The translations under genes were made by a program, and so were the position numbers. From Polyodon spathula (taxonomy: Eukaryota > Chordata > Actinopteri > Acipenseriformes > Polyodontidae): DNA of 64,000 nt. Shown piece by piece: positions 12,055 to 24,506 of this stretch. The stretch lies in contig NC_054535.1 of NCBI RefSeq assembly GCF_017654505.1, positions 45,968,664 to 46,032,663 on the forward strand. The letters run 5' to 3'. Position 1 is the first letter of the stretch. Each line of letters begins with the position of its first letter. The notes beneath the pieces were generated by a model. It saw only the letters and a list, made by a program, of their open reading frames with translations. It searched no databases and had not been told where the DNA came from.

Positions 12055-12833
12055 AAATAATAATAATAAAGAAGCAGAATCAATGCTGTGGCTTCCAGTT
12101 GTGTTCTCTCAGAACTCTGCATTTTCTCAGTGCACACAACTAATTAAATTAGAAATACAAAAAAAAACAAGACAAGGCCGACCTCTCTGATTCACTCTAA
12201 GTGAACACGATACCTGCGTTGCTTTTGCACCAGTCTTCACCAAACTCCTGGTTTATCGGCTACAGTCCAATAAACTCTCAATTTTATACACATGTTTAAA
12301 TCCTTTCAGGTACTGTGCGATTACAACGCAATTACAAGGAACATCTGAATGTGTGTGTGTGTGTACTGCTTCAGTCTAGTCTAATTTATTTCATACAGCT
12401 TTATTCTAGTATTATATTAATCAGTACTTAGCAATCTGCTTCAGTCTAGTTTAAGCAAAGCTTCATTCTATTACAGTAACCAATACTCTGTATTCTGCTT
12501 CAGTCTAGTCTAAACACAGCTTCATTATACTATTACATTATCAATATTCAGCAGTCTCCTGATTTGACAGTTTATCTGCAGGTTATAAAAACCTGTGTGA
12601 ATGTCTCCCTTGACTGAGTTAGTGGATCCAGGATGGTTAAATACAGTAGTTGTAGAAGAAAGGGGAAACTATTTATTATGTTTTGCTTTTTTTTTCAGAC
12701 TATTGTAAAGTCTGTATTGCAGACCAGTCAACTGGCCGGTATGCCCTATATAATTGATGTATAACTTACTTAGGTACTAAAATGTTGTGCCATTATTTTT
12801 TTATATAAATAGTACAGAATACTGTATTATTAA

Positions 12834-12908
<75 letters not shown>

Positions 12909-13200
12909 CAGTATATAAAATCAGGAATATATAATAATAATGAATAACATGTAACCCAATATAGTGTACTTTTAACATCATGTAATGTTAGTGGTCATTA
13001 AACAAAACATTCCCTTAAATAGACATATCTATATAAAATTAAATTTAGAAAGCCTGCCTTAAAGCTCTTCAATTAAACCGACAGTTGTCTCGCCGGTAAC
13101 CACAAGGACTTTCTCGTGTGAAATAGACCTCTGAATGTGTTTTCCATCATGTGGGTGTGCAGTCCTTTTTAAAATTATGGTGGCACTTAGAATTCCTTTC
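11427..13200. other. Intergenic region upstream of the second SCPP gene; microsatellites only
   Basis: Contains (AAT)n at about 12005-12069 and (TA)n at about 12838-12904. Three imperfect copies of a short motif around ctgcttcagtctagt occur at 12365-12520, a small local tandem repeat. No exon was found. Confidence 0.5.
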
Positions 13201-13210
13201 CTGTGTACTG

Positions 13211-13366
13211 ATTGGTTGAATATATTCTGGCCACTATTTAAGTTGCACCCTGCTTAGTTGGGAGTTTGAGAACTTGAAATTAACCTAAAATACTTTACTA
13301 TAGTATATTTACGCATTTCTTTTTTTTTTTTCAAGGGTACAACTTTAAGGACAAGGACAAGAGGAG
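13211..13366 (+). promoter_or_regulatory. Promoter and noncoding first exon of the acidic SCPP gene
   Basis: An inverted CCAAT box (ATTGG, 13211-13215) and a TATA-like TATTTAAG (13235-13242) precede a likely start near 13265. A gtaaga donor follows GAGGAG at 13366, so exon 1 (about 13265-13366) is untranslated. An untranslated first exon is normal for SCPP genes. The transcription start itself is inferred. Confidence 0.55.
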
Positions 13367-13786
13367 GTAAGACATAACAGAATATTGGTATTTGATTATT
13401 TGTTCTAAGGCACTTAAACACAGAAAAGTGCCATTCTCAGTAAACTAACTGAATTAGGGTTAGTTTTCAGAAACGATAACCAGATTGTTTTAGAAAATAT
13501 GACCATGACTCACATTTGTTACTTAAATATAATTACATATAATACATTTATTATAATTGTTAATAAAGGCTACACATTTTATTTTGTTAAAGAATGATGT
13601 AGTATAATATACTGCCATCCACAGGTAGAGTATAGTATGGCTGTACATCTTAAACAGACAGTTATTATCACATTTTGTATACATGTATCTCCACCCTTTT
13701 TTAATGAATCTTAGAAATACATTGTAATTTCAAAACTGTTTAATATCCAATGTGTCACTTTTTAAATCTGTTCCAGAACCTTTTAA

Positions 13787-15028
13787 ATGATGAAGATTGC
13801 ACTTCTGTTAATCTGTTTCTTGGTAGCAGCCTTTGCATTCCCGGTAAGTATGTTTATTTGTTCAATATTATCAATGCAGGATCAACAGCTCAAATGAATA
13901 CCAATAGGACAGGTGTGGGTTTTTTTTTTTTTTTTTTTTGTTAGATTACATTGTTGTTGTTTTATCTTCTTTATTGTAGTTGCACAGGCATCGGAAAATT
14001 CGGTCTGCCAGTTCAGAGGAACAAGAGGTATGATTACTGTATTTTTTATTTCACGAGAATAAGCAGATCATTATACATCACAATGTCTTATCATTTGGAA
14101 ATCATCCTGTTGCTTTTAAAGGAATAACAAACCTGCAACTGAAATTGGCAAAGACCACACCTGCAAAAAAAGAACAGGGTCAGTGTTGTCTTCTACATTC
14201 TGCCTAATCAGGTGGAACATAATGCAAAGGCATAAATTTTTTTTTTAAATATGGTATGACTTTTTTTTTTTCTGAACCTATTGCAAAATCTTAAGTTATC
14301 AATTTGCCACCAGAGGGTGCCAATGAGTTTTATTTTTGTAAAAAAAAAAGAAAAAACACTGTATACAAACTTAACTCTGGCTGGTAATAGCAGGAAATTA
14401 CTTTGCCCCCCTAATACTTATTCTTTTTTTATGTAGGCAAAAGAAAATACAGAAAAAGAGGTGAGGTCCTTATCCATACAGTGCATGAAATATATATATA
14501 TTTCTTTAAAAATTACCAATTTCAAAAGTCTGACACAGTTATCAAAAGGCATATACAAATATTGCTATTGAATGAACGGTTCCCAGTAATGTTACTGCAC
14601 AGCAAGACCTGCTTCTTTGACGAGTGTGGTAACAATACAATTTGTGATGATGCCAAACAGACCACGCTTGTGACCAATAATAATAAAAAGAAACCTAACA
14701 ACCTGGACAAAGTTTTCTAAGATAAAAGGCATATCGACTATCGACTGAGTAATCGACTAGTAAAACCTATTAATACCATGTGCAAACTTTGTTTATGGTC
14801 TTGTAAATACAGTACTGCAGTCAAAACAATATGTAAAAGGAATCATTTTAAGGGAGTCTTAAGATGGAGAATTGACTTTTGGTTAATGATTCAGTGTACC
14901 GGGAGGATTTTTCAGTTAGGTCGCATAAGCCTGTTATTTAGGGGCAAGGATGATGATTTTATGTGTTGTTTTTATTTTTTCAGGAAAGTGATGACTCTTT
15001 AGAGGAGAATGGAGATACCTCAGATGAT

Positions 15029-15087
<59 letters not shown>

Positions 15088-17544
15088 GTCATGCAAAAGT
15101 ATTTTGGGCCATTTTTATAAAGAAGGAATGCTACCAAAATACTTTACTTCCTCCTACTGTGTTTAAGCTTTTTGTAGGGGGTGCTATAATATTACAAATG
15201 ATGGGGAGATAATTGGTTTGATGTTCTAGGACATGAGGATACAAAAATATGAAAACAATCATGATTGTTTTTCAAATTTACAATTTACATCTATTAATGA
15301 ATGGCAAACTTGATTTATTTAAGGCTGCAGCGCGAGCTATTTACTCTTTGGAGCCAGTGCCACTTGTAGTAATGATACCATAGATTTCCTGAAAACCTTG
15401 CAAGCTCTTCCAAGTTTTATGACTAGTGCCAAAAAATAAAAAAAAAAAAAAAATATTCTTTGATTGGTTTCCCCAGAGTGACTCCAGTAACTCGGATGAA
15501 TCAGATGAAAGTAATGGCGATGCAGAGGAACCTGTCAATGAAGCTGATGAAAATGGTGGAAATGAAGCTGATGAAAATGGTGGAAATGAAGCTGATGAAA
15601 ATGGTGGAAATGAAGCTGAGGAAAATGGAAATGGGAATGATGGCAATGGAGAAGACGGAACTGGCAATGAGGAGGAAGTGTCTGAAAAAAGTGGTTTGCA
15701 GGTAAATGTACACATTTAATACAGGCCGTGTACAATCAGAAAATAAAGACTACATTATTTCAAACAAATCAGATCAAACATATACATACATTTTCATGGT
15801 ATGCCATGTAAAAGTTATTCTTCAACATGCAACTAACACAGAAAACTACTGCTAAGTTTACCCAAGTCACTTCTTCAAATATAGCACAGAGAGTAGGACA
15901 GGAGGACATAACAGTTTATAAGTTTAGGACACATTTTCATGTTATACATACAGTAAGAATGTGGTTGGAATAGCCTACCATAGTCATTTCAAGTCTCACT
16001 CATTTCTTAGAAGTCATGTTTGGTGTCAGTTTTAGCAGTCTAACAACAAGCATGTTATTTAAATATGTACACCAGCTATACAGCACAGTAAGCCATACTC
16101 ATATTGTTATTGTTCTGAAGTCTTTAAACTGGCACCATAAATGGAAAAAAAAATATTCCATTTAGGTTGCCATTGAAATTGTAACTAGCAAAAACACAGA
16201 TTTAAACATCAAGGAAAATGTGGGTACATGTAGTTGTTTTTATTTTATTTTAAACAAAATGCATTCATGCAGTTTGCTCAGTCATTCAGCCTCCTTTGGA
16301 TTGAAAAGAAATTGATCATACTTGCTCCAAAATCTGTCTCACCTGTCTGGATACATTTGTATTCTTTACCTTCTTCATGACCAGTCTCCTGCTTATAAAA
16401 GTGGCTATCTGTTGCTTTGTACGAATGGTTACATTCCGGTTGAAAGTGGGGGTTCGGTAGAACTCTGAGGTTCTACTGTATTACCACAATGCATATAATC
16501 CATTGCAGTGGAATAATAAACCTTCTCTTAGCCAGTGATAATTAGACACAGAGCATACATAATTGGCAGAGGATGGCGCCAAAGATAGAACATAAATAAG
16601 TGAATTACGAACCGTCTCACCCACACTGGTTAGACTGAATGTTTAACCCACTATGCGCTTTATGTTTCATATGTTCAATTTGGTCTTTTGTTTGTTTTAC
16701 CTTATTCTGCTATTTATTATCACAAATCTCTTTCTAGATGACACACGTTGATTGTGTTTACATACTACTTGTATACAATCACGATTGTTTGACTGTGGGT
16801 GGGAGTATTTATTACCCATATTCAGACCTCTTGCTTAGAAAATGTTGTTATCTCTGCCATCGTTTTTTGTTTATTTTAGATTGGATTGAACAATAAAGTG
16901 TGTTATGTGTATTCGAAGATGGAACAATAATCTATTCAGGGATACCAGGACATTTAGAGAGCAAAGGGTCTGAGTAGGTTAAAAAAACAGAATAATTCTG
17001 CTTTTAATCAACCCCAATGTTTGATGGAATTTATATATTGTGTGTGTGTGTGTATGTGATGAAGAGTGAGCATTAAATTTTTGTGACATATTCACAGGTT
17101 AATGGGGACCATGGAGACAACGGGGAAAATGGAGCTGTTGACAGTGGTGACAATGGATATGATGCCAGTGGTAATGAAATTGCTGAAAATGGAGACACTG
17201 GTGTTGACATTGAAGAAGCTGGCAACAGTGAAAATGAATGGGAGGCTAATGCTGAAAATAGTGTTTACTATAATAATGGGGGAGATACCGATGGCACTAG
17301 AAATGAGCACTATTACAAAACTGGAGATTATAATGCTGAAGATACTGGTGACAATAGTGAGAAAACTAATGGACAGAACACTGACAATGAGGGAGACAAT
17401 GGAGTAGAGGGGGAGTATGACAATGGGGGAGACAATGAAAAAGATGGAGATTATGACAAAGGAGGTGACAATGGTGACGTTGGTGAAAGTGATGATTATG
17501 ACAATGCTGTCATCAATTATAAAAATACCTATGCAAAAATATGA
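13787..17544 (+). CDS. Acidic SCPP gene with IBSP-like exons (bone sialoprotein-like), complete
   Basis: Six phase-0 coding exons: 13787-13843, 13980-14027, 14437-14460, 14984-15028, 15477-15701, 17098-17544; about 281 residues. Two in-frame ATGs (13787, 13790) open the signal peptide KIALLLICFLVAAFAFP; the second has the better context (A at -3). Exon products in order: LHRHRKIRSASSEEQE; AKENTEKE; ESDDSLEENGDTSDD; a 75-residue exon with three NEADENGG repeats; and a 148-residue Asn/Gly/Asp/Glu/Tyr-rich tail ending YKNTYAKI. SSEE and S-x-E motifs fit FAM20C phosphorylation; the product should be a secreted, mineral-binding matrix protein. Exon 3 (counting the noncoding exon) recalls NLHRRVKIEDSEENG of mammalian IBSP, and exon 5 recalls its SSDSSEENGDDSSE. 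IBSP's Tyr-rich exon, poly-Glu runs and RGD are absent. Alternatives are a lineage-specific SCPP or a DMP1 relative. Confidence 0.85.
15029..15088 (+). repeat. (ATT)n microsatellite abutting a 5' splice site
   Basis: About 60 bases of TTA/ATT repeat begin exactly at the donor of coding exon 4 of the acidic SCPP gene (GATGAT followed by GTATTATTA). The repeat therefore supplies intron positions +3 onward. Confidence 0.85.
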
Positions 17545-17588
17545 TTTTGTCTGTACTCAAATGAATAATATATTTCAGTGGTTTCAAT

Positions 17589-17594
17589 AATAAA
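17589..17594 (+). terminator. Poly(A) signal of the acidic SCPP gene
   Basis: AATAAA lies 45 bases after the TGA stop at 17542-17544, suggesting a short 3' UTR. Confidence 0.65.
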
Positions 17595-17599
17595 GCTTA

Positions 17600-19285
17600 A
17601 GATGTACTATGCCAACATTACATTATTTACATATAATATGCTTTGCACAAAGAATGTTTTAAACATATTATGTTTAAATATGATAGTTTCCCTTTAAAAA
17701 GTGTATTATCTTCCACATGTCAGCAAATATATAGTTCTGCACTAGAGAAGCTAGTGATTGATGCATTGACTGCAGACTTATGGTTTAAACAAATTAGAAA
17801 TGTACATAAATGAACAATGGAAATCATGACAAATGCATATTATATATGATGGAAAAACAAAGTGACATTTTTGATTTTTTTAATTCATTTGCTAGTTTAG
17901 ATAATACAGCTTCATGCTTTTTTTATACTATTGTAGACAAAATAATTTTGTTGGCAGTTGTTCTGACCTGTTATGCCCACTTCTTTTAAACAAAAAAGGA
18001 AATCAAACAGTATTGGCTACTTTGATTACTTAAATAAACACTCCTGTAGAGTAAGCTTATATATAGGGGCCACAGGTTGATGTCTGGGGAGGTGCATGGC
18101 CTCATGTGCAATCCTGCCTTGAAATGTCAATGTTATCAGTCTAAAAACATTCTGAAAAACAAAAGTATTTTTTTATATTTGTTAACCTCCTGCTGCTGCA
18201 GGTAGTAACATGAGCATGCCCATGCCAAAGTGACATAGTGAACCCCACATTTACCAATACCTTTGGAGGACCTGTTTAAACAGTACTGTGATTTCTTTTA
18301 AATAAATAGAGCATACTCTTGGTAAACTGCGGGAGAATTTGGTAAAAAAAATCACTAAGGAATAAGTTGGGGACCGTGATTTAAATAGGCCCTTTTCAAA
18401 TTACTGCCAAATTATCTAATAAAAAGTATAGTTATCTTGTTTTGTTTTAGACACTTTTGTCCTGTTATGTGTTAAGAACAAAGATCTGGCATAAGGTTTA
18501 TTTGGTGTTATATGTTGTGTATTATGGATGGTTCATATGATTGTTATAATGGTTGAATGTGGTCTTGTGTCCCCTGGCTCCCTGGTGGGCCAAATGTAAA
18601 ATAAAGATTACTTTTTGAAAAAAAAAAAAACATCCTCACAAACTTATTTCAAGCTTACCAATAATATGGCAATGCAACTAAAGCCAGTCCCTGAAACCCT
18701 CCACCATCAAAAGTGTCCTGTTTTAACCAGGTGCATACTGACAATGCAATGGACACCAGTAATCACAAGAATTGAATGATTTCTGAATTATTATTAATAT
18801 TATTATTATTATTATTATTAATTAGTAATTTAGCAGCCACTTTTATTCAAAGTGACTTACAGAGACTAGGGGGTGAACTATGTATCACAACTGCTGCTGC
18901 AGTTACTTACAATTGGACAAAAGCCTAACTCCAGCAAGGAGTGGTAACTAAACTTTTCACAGTCTTAGCTATCAACCAGACAGCTAAGCCATTTACCGGG
19001 CACCAAAACCACCTGTTACTACAACAAGTTACTGTACACAGTACCTATTACACACAATACCTTTGTTCAAGTCTACCAAGACAGGTTATACCCAGGCTCC
19101 ACAAGGGTCCGACAGGCTTCACACAGAGTGCAAACACATTTTGACCTCCTTATATACCTGCATGCTTAACCACAGGCAGATGTCCCTCATTTCAGTAGAG
19201 CCAGGTGTTTCCCCTACTGGCTCCAATTCCGAACCCCAAGGCATTCTGGAGGATGTAGTCCTGTTTGTATCAAACCCACAGGCTA
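17600..19285. other. Intergenic: no gene recognised
   Basis: AT-rich sequence with another AATAAA followed by an A-run (about 18598-18631), possibly a retroposed tail, and an (ATT)n tract near 18790-18820. No SCPP exon was recognised. Confidence 0.4.
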
Positions 19286-19309
19286 CCCCCCCCCCCCCCC
19301 CCCCCCCCC

Positions 19310-19370
<61 letters not shown>
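19286..19370 (+). repeat. Long poly-C tract
   Basis: C24 (19286-19309), then AGT, then C58 (19313-19370). The opposite strand is a guanine run able in principle to form quadruplexes. Exact length may be affected by sequencing or assembly error. Confidence 0.9.
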
Positions 19371-19401
19371 AGCCACTAATTAATATGACAAACACCAAAA
19401 T

Positions 19402-20423
19402 ACACAATTTCTGGTAGTTTGAAAAAACAATGTAAGCAGTTTCAAATATTTATTCATGACAAAAGTATTGGCACATTTACATTACAAGTCAATAGCCAGA
19501 AAAAGGTAATCATTTTCAACATCTGTTGAAGAAAAAAGTTTTAGTAACACAGCAGATAATGATCAAGACAAGTACTCATAGCACTCAACTACAACAAATG
19601 AAATACCTAGAGAATAGTATCAAAGAAACATGGAATACAAAAATCCACAATCAGAGCAATATTCAAGAAGTACTACAGAACAAATTCAACTGAAACATTT
19701 AAAAGATGTGGACGTCCAAAGAAAATTATGGGTGTAGCAGGTAAGAGAATCATCTGAGCAGCTAAAACAAAATACAAGAGCCAGGGACTTAAAAAAAGAT
19801 TTAGAAGCATCAGCCATAATGGTGCATGAAAGAACTGTACAGAGGAATCTGAACACAGAGGAGTTGTATGCACATAGACCTTGCTGCAAACCACTTTTAA
19901 AGAAAATTCTGAAGCATTCTTCAACAAAATGATCTTGCCCAATAAGACTTAAATAGAGTGGTTCCCGGAAAATAGACCACAGCCATGGATCAAACATTCT
20001 ACCAAGTACAATGATACCATCTGCTCGTAGGCTGATTGGCAAACAATTTATCTTCCAACGCGACAACGGTGAAGTCAACTGGAATTCTTGAAGAAAACGT
20101 AGACAAAAGTTCTGGAATGTCCTTTGCAATTAACAGATCTCAATCCAACAAAAATGGACTGATCTGAAAAAAAGCTTTATCCAAGCATCTTGTACCCAAT
20201 CAGTCTGAACTGAAGGAAATATGCAAGACAGAATGGGCCCAGATTTCAACAACGTAATGATTAAGAATTATCATAAATGTCTGAAAGCCATAATAAAAGC
20301 AAAAGAAGGACACATGAAATACTACAGCAATAGTGCCAATACATCTGTCATGAATGAAGACTTTAAACAAAATACATTTGTTTGCTTTTTGATAAAGACT
20401 ATTTGTTAAATTACTGGAAGTGT
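19402..20423 (+). mobile_element. Tc1-like transposon, degenerate
   Basis: Imperfect inverted ends are seen: left ACACAATTTCTGGTAGTTT and an inner ATTCATGACAAAAGTATTGG, with the matching complements on the right (GTGCCAATACATCTGTCATG, then TTACTGGAAGTGT). Inside, the + strand end of a transposase is readable at about 20221-20310 (CLKAIIKAKEGHMKYY). The rest is too decayed to follow. The outer boundaries are approximate. Confidence 0.65.
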
Positions 20424-21795
20424 GGTTTGCTTTTGATTCATTAAAAGGGGTTAAAGTTTAGTAGATGCTTGTTCCCAATCTGTTACCTTGAATCATAGCA
20501 TAATAAGGAATACTTGTGTCTCTAACAATATAGCAAGCATTTTTCCTCAAGTTAATACACAATGTCATTTTGCCAAAGAAAATAAGTACGAGTTATAAAT
20601 AACATGCCAACAAGGTTATTCAGTTTGTGAAAATAAGACTGCACATTGTGTAATATTGTAATAGAATAAACAGAATTGGCTCCATTAGCAACTATTTTCT
20701 TCATGCACTGCCCACTTAATTAGTTGTGTGGGACCATTTCTTTTTGTTGACCTGCTGATTAGATGTTCTATGCAATAAGCAGATTTTATATTCTTGTTGG
20801 CACTCCTGATTTCAAAAACTACCTTCAAGTACTTGGTTTTATAATCTCTTTCTGTTTAATTCCTTCACTCCTAAAGGTAAACTGTTTTTTTAATACATTG
20901 AACACCTTTTATAATTGTGTTTAACAGAGTTATACTTCTTCACTGCTTTACCATTTCACTACACTTGCAGAAAAGATTCACTACTTCACTGGCTCTGAAG
21001 CCATGCATTACATTATTCAGTCACCATATTTGTTTTTACATATTATACATTTAAACAAAGAACTATAAATAAACTATGAGAAATGTCACGAGGAATTCAT
21101 TCTTATATAAAAAATAACGACGAGTTCATCTTGAAATGGTTGCTTTCCAGAAATACATTAACATTAAAACAACAACAAATCTTTTTATAAACAAAGGGTT
21201 TTATTGCTTTTATATTAAACATTTTATTATTTTATTTTAGTACAACTGGCACTCATATTCTGGCCAGTGTAATTTAATGTCTCACTTTTAATAACTAAGG
21301 AATTAAACCAGTATGTTTGCAGAGAAGCCAACCCAACTGCAAGGAAACCAAAAAAGAACCACCCAAAACAAAGCTGCTGAGTTGCAACCAAATGTATTTC
21401 CATCAAAAAACTATATTATTCCTAAACCAATGTGTATATTCGTGTCTGATCTGACATATTATATGGTAGCTAAATTGACTACATTCACAGTAAATGGAAC
21501 AGAAAAACGTTTTTTAATATGTATGGAAACAACAGATGCCGAGAAGTCAAAGTTATACAGCTATGGCCAAAAGTTTTGCATATCATTGAGATCTTTTATT
21601 TAACATCATGTAATCAAAGAATCCACAAAATAATATTGCAAAAGTCTACCAGAAGCCATAATAGTAGTACAGTAGTTCGTGTTAAGTTTTGAAATGACAA
21701 AATATATATAATTCTATAAGGTGATGCAAAACTTTTGGCCATAGCTGTACATTAAGGAATTTATTAATAGAACCCATGCAGACATCTGTGTTTAA

Positions 21796-21871
<76 letters not shown>

Positions 21872-22333
21872 GTTTTACAGTGTATGTGTGACAAATATAT
21901 TATTTAATAAATCTAATCTGTGTCTGTGCATACTAAATGATTGTTTAATATCATTCTTTAGATGTAATACAAAAGCTTCAGCTTCCAAAATTTAGACTGT
22001 CTTTATAGCTTTGTACATGTATATTCACCTGGTCACCACCAGTACCTAACAATGAAGGTAAATAATGATATTTAAAATATTTGTTTGTGTCTGTCTTCAC
22101 CCGCTAGGCCAATGTGGTTGATTACTCTTCTTGAATATTTAATGATTTCATTTGTGTATCATTAAGAAGTGCTTCTACATATTCTTGAGACATTTTATGT
22201 GGAAAGCCTTTAGATAAACACATTTACACTGCCTGAAAATACTTTATGTTCATAATACACAGAAATGATTATGATGTATTAGTTCAGACAAGTAGTAAAA
22301 CTAATTGAAAAACTAATTGAAAACTTTATATAG
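20424..22333. other. Region upstream of the orphan SCPP exon; no exon established
   Basis: I looked for an SCPP signal-peptide exon (short 5' UTR, hydrophobic leader, phase-0 donor) and found none. A 190-bp MITE (21558-21747) and an (ATT)n tract (about 21797-21868) are present. A possible relic exon at 21241 (YNWHSYSGQCNLM after a good acceptor) lacks a phase-0 donor. Confidence 0.4.
21558..21747. mobile_element. MITE with about 29-bp terminal inverted repeats and TA duplications
   Basis: The left end CAGCTATGGCCAAAAGTTTT and the right end AAAACTTTTGGCCATAGCTG are inverted copies, flanked by TA on both sides. It is 190 bp with no coding capacity, so it fits a Tc1/mariner-mobilised nonautonomous element. 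A longer relative ends at 43426. Confidence 0.85.
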
Positions 22334-22504
22334 GGTCGTTATTATCTTTGTGATGGCGAAGATAATGTGACACAAAATGGCGAGCAGGAAAACAATGAAG
22401 GCAATGGTATCACCATTGAAGGTGAAGCCAACAACGACAACACTGATATCAAGAATGTGGAAAATGAAGACAAGCTCAATGAAGGAACTGGCAATGAAAA
22501 CTGA
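22334..22504 (+). pseudogene. Orphan SCPP-type terminal exon
   Basis: After a tatatag acceptor, 57 in-frame codons run from GRYYLCDGEDNVTQNGEQEN to a TGA at 22502-22504, rich in Asn, Glu, Asp and Gly. Size, composition, the TATAG/GG acceptor and phase match the terminal exon of the SCPP gene at 27594-27767 (58 codons). No signal-peptide or middle exons were found between it and the upstream gene. It may be the remains of a duplicated SCPP gene whose 5' part was lost or interrupted, an alternative 3' exon of the gene at 13787-17544, or a gene with unrecognised exons. The open frame suggests recent or continuing constraint. An AATAAA occurs at 23125-23130. Confidence 0.6.
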
Positions 22505-23214
22505 AACAACATAAACAAATACTGTTATAGCAGCCTTTAGAATAATGATATTGCATCAATGTGAAAGCAGAAGTGCATGGATATCAATACTAACCAGAAC
22601 ATCAGTAAAATGAATAGTGGGATGATGATGAGGAGGAGGAGGAGGAGGAGGAGGAGGAGGAGGAGGAGACAGAGAATAACCAAAACATGTATTTAAATAA
22701 TGATTAAGTAAGAGGATATATGTTATATCTTTGCATGCAAAATATTTTATAACTCAACAACTGGTCAGGGAAGTTTTGTTAAGTTTTGCTGGTTCCCCTT
22801 GTTAGTGTATAACAAAAACATATTTATAAAACTGTGATTCCATGTTTGTATTTGTGTTTTGCAATGAAAGAGCTAGAAAGAATAATCTTAGTTTAAAAAA
22901 CATGATTGTGGGACACTAGCTTTGTGCAGAATATTTTAAAAAGCACAACAACAGTTTGTAGTAAGGTGGAAAAAAGTATATTTGCTACACATATTATACA
23001 ATTAAGTTGTGTAGGATAGTCTGTGTTGAATGATAAGCAAACAAAGTAATTCTTAAAAAATAATGTTTTTAATGGTTTAATATTGTGTTGTTTTTGTGAA
23101 AATACATTTTTTCAGATCAAAAATAATAAAAGACAATACATGAGAGTGACATTGTGGATTAATACAATATTAAGAACCAAATGTGTATGAGATTTTGTAT
23201 AACTGTATTTTCCA

Positions 23215-23282
<68 letters not shown>

Positions 23283-24506
23283 TAAAGCAGGAGAGGCTTA
23301 CCCTCTCTTTAACCAACTTGTTTTTATCTAAGCAGTAAACATTCTGGCAATTTAAAAGCACTCATGTCACTGAAACTGAATGCATTATCAATAATTACAC
23401 TGAATTAAATTCTGAGGAGGAAATCTAAAATTAGGTTGTCATCATGCTACTGAAATACATGAGCCCTATTCCCAAAACTTTCAGAACTGCTTTAAGGAAT
23501 TGCTTTTTTTAGTCCTTTTAAATGGTAGACTCAAATCCCAAAACTTGATCTTGTGTGTTTTTAAAGAGTCAAATTTTAATGTACATAATCATTAAGAGCT
23601 TTACTTGCAAGCTTGACTGATCCCACAAAGATGAGGACTCACCAAAAAAAAAAAAAAAAAAGGAAAACCCTGAATGTTCTAATCTTGCACACTCAATCCT
23701 TCAATTCTGGGAGATAAATGCTACTCCTCAAGCCAGCATCAATCCTGAGGCTGACTATGGATGGAATGTGTCCACTGCTACTGTACCTCTGGATAGGAAA
23801 CATTGGCTAAAGCTAGTCTAGTGATGTCTTTGGACAGATTTTTTTTTAAACCAAAGACAGCATTGGATATTTTACTACCCAATGCTGAAATTGGTTCAAG
23901 TTTACAAAGTTGTCTTTTATGAAAAAAATTCCACAAATCCACTCTTTGCTAAAATTCAGTTTAATAAACTGTCATACCAGTAAACAACAAACATGGCATT
24001 TTCTAATAGACATTAGTTCCTGTCTATTTAATTTCAAAATATGTTCTTGTTTCATACAAATGAAACAATGGCACCTGCTTCTTTAGGGTTTGAATACAAG
24101 TTATTAAAATAAACATTACTAACTCTTCAAATCACAACAATTAAAAGTCTTTCTCAATGTCTTCACGTATGATGATTAACTTGATTACTTAAACATGATA
24201 TTCCCATGGAGAATGATAGATCTTTCCCCTGTTATTTGAAATGTAACAAATTAATTGATTTAGATTGATCGATAAATGAGGACTTCCATTGTGTTAACAC
24301 AGATAATTTGCAAGCAGATGCAGATCTGGGACAAAATCCAAACACATTGAAAGCATTATAAAACATATTCCATTGAAAACAAATAGATACTTATAAATAT
24401 AATGTGAACAAGTTCAGCTATTTTAGCTTGTTACATTTTGTAAGAGAAGATGCATCGTGACTTTACAACCCCCACAAACAAACAACTTTCACTGTTTCCC
24501 TCCCAA
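22505..24506. other. Intergenic: microsatellites, no gene recognised
   Basis: Contains a (GAG)n purine tract at about 22627-22668 shortly after the orphan exon, (TA)n at about 23217-23274, and an A-run near 23644-23660. No exon was found. Confidence 0.5.

Noticed and set aside
12793..12981. Tyr-Ile repeat ORFs here and at 23170, 29880, 31313, 51426 and 51597
   Set aside because: Translations of (TA)n microsatellites; likewise Asn/Tyr/Ile/Leu runs at 11907-12190, 14934-15212 and 21682 are (ATT)n, and the Cys-Val run at 53627 is (AC)n.
14108..14180. Possible extra exon in the acidic SCPP gene after cttttaaag
   Set aside because: Phase-0 reading gives GAA TAA at once; the exon at 14437-14460 fits both splice sites and phase.
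19063..19383. Proline-rich ORF (and Gly-rich ORF on minus)
   Set aside because: Translation of the poly-C tract.
21313..21603. 96-codon ORF MFAEKPTQLQGNQK...
   Set aside because: Its 3' end is the MITE terminus and no splice sites or family resemblance were found.
22105..22170. Hydrophobic frame MWLITLLEYLMISF considered as the missing leader exon of the orphan SCPP exon
   Set aside because: An acidic residue lies in the hydrophobic core, the donor (gtgtat) is weak and the intron to 22334 would be very short.
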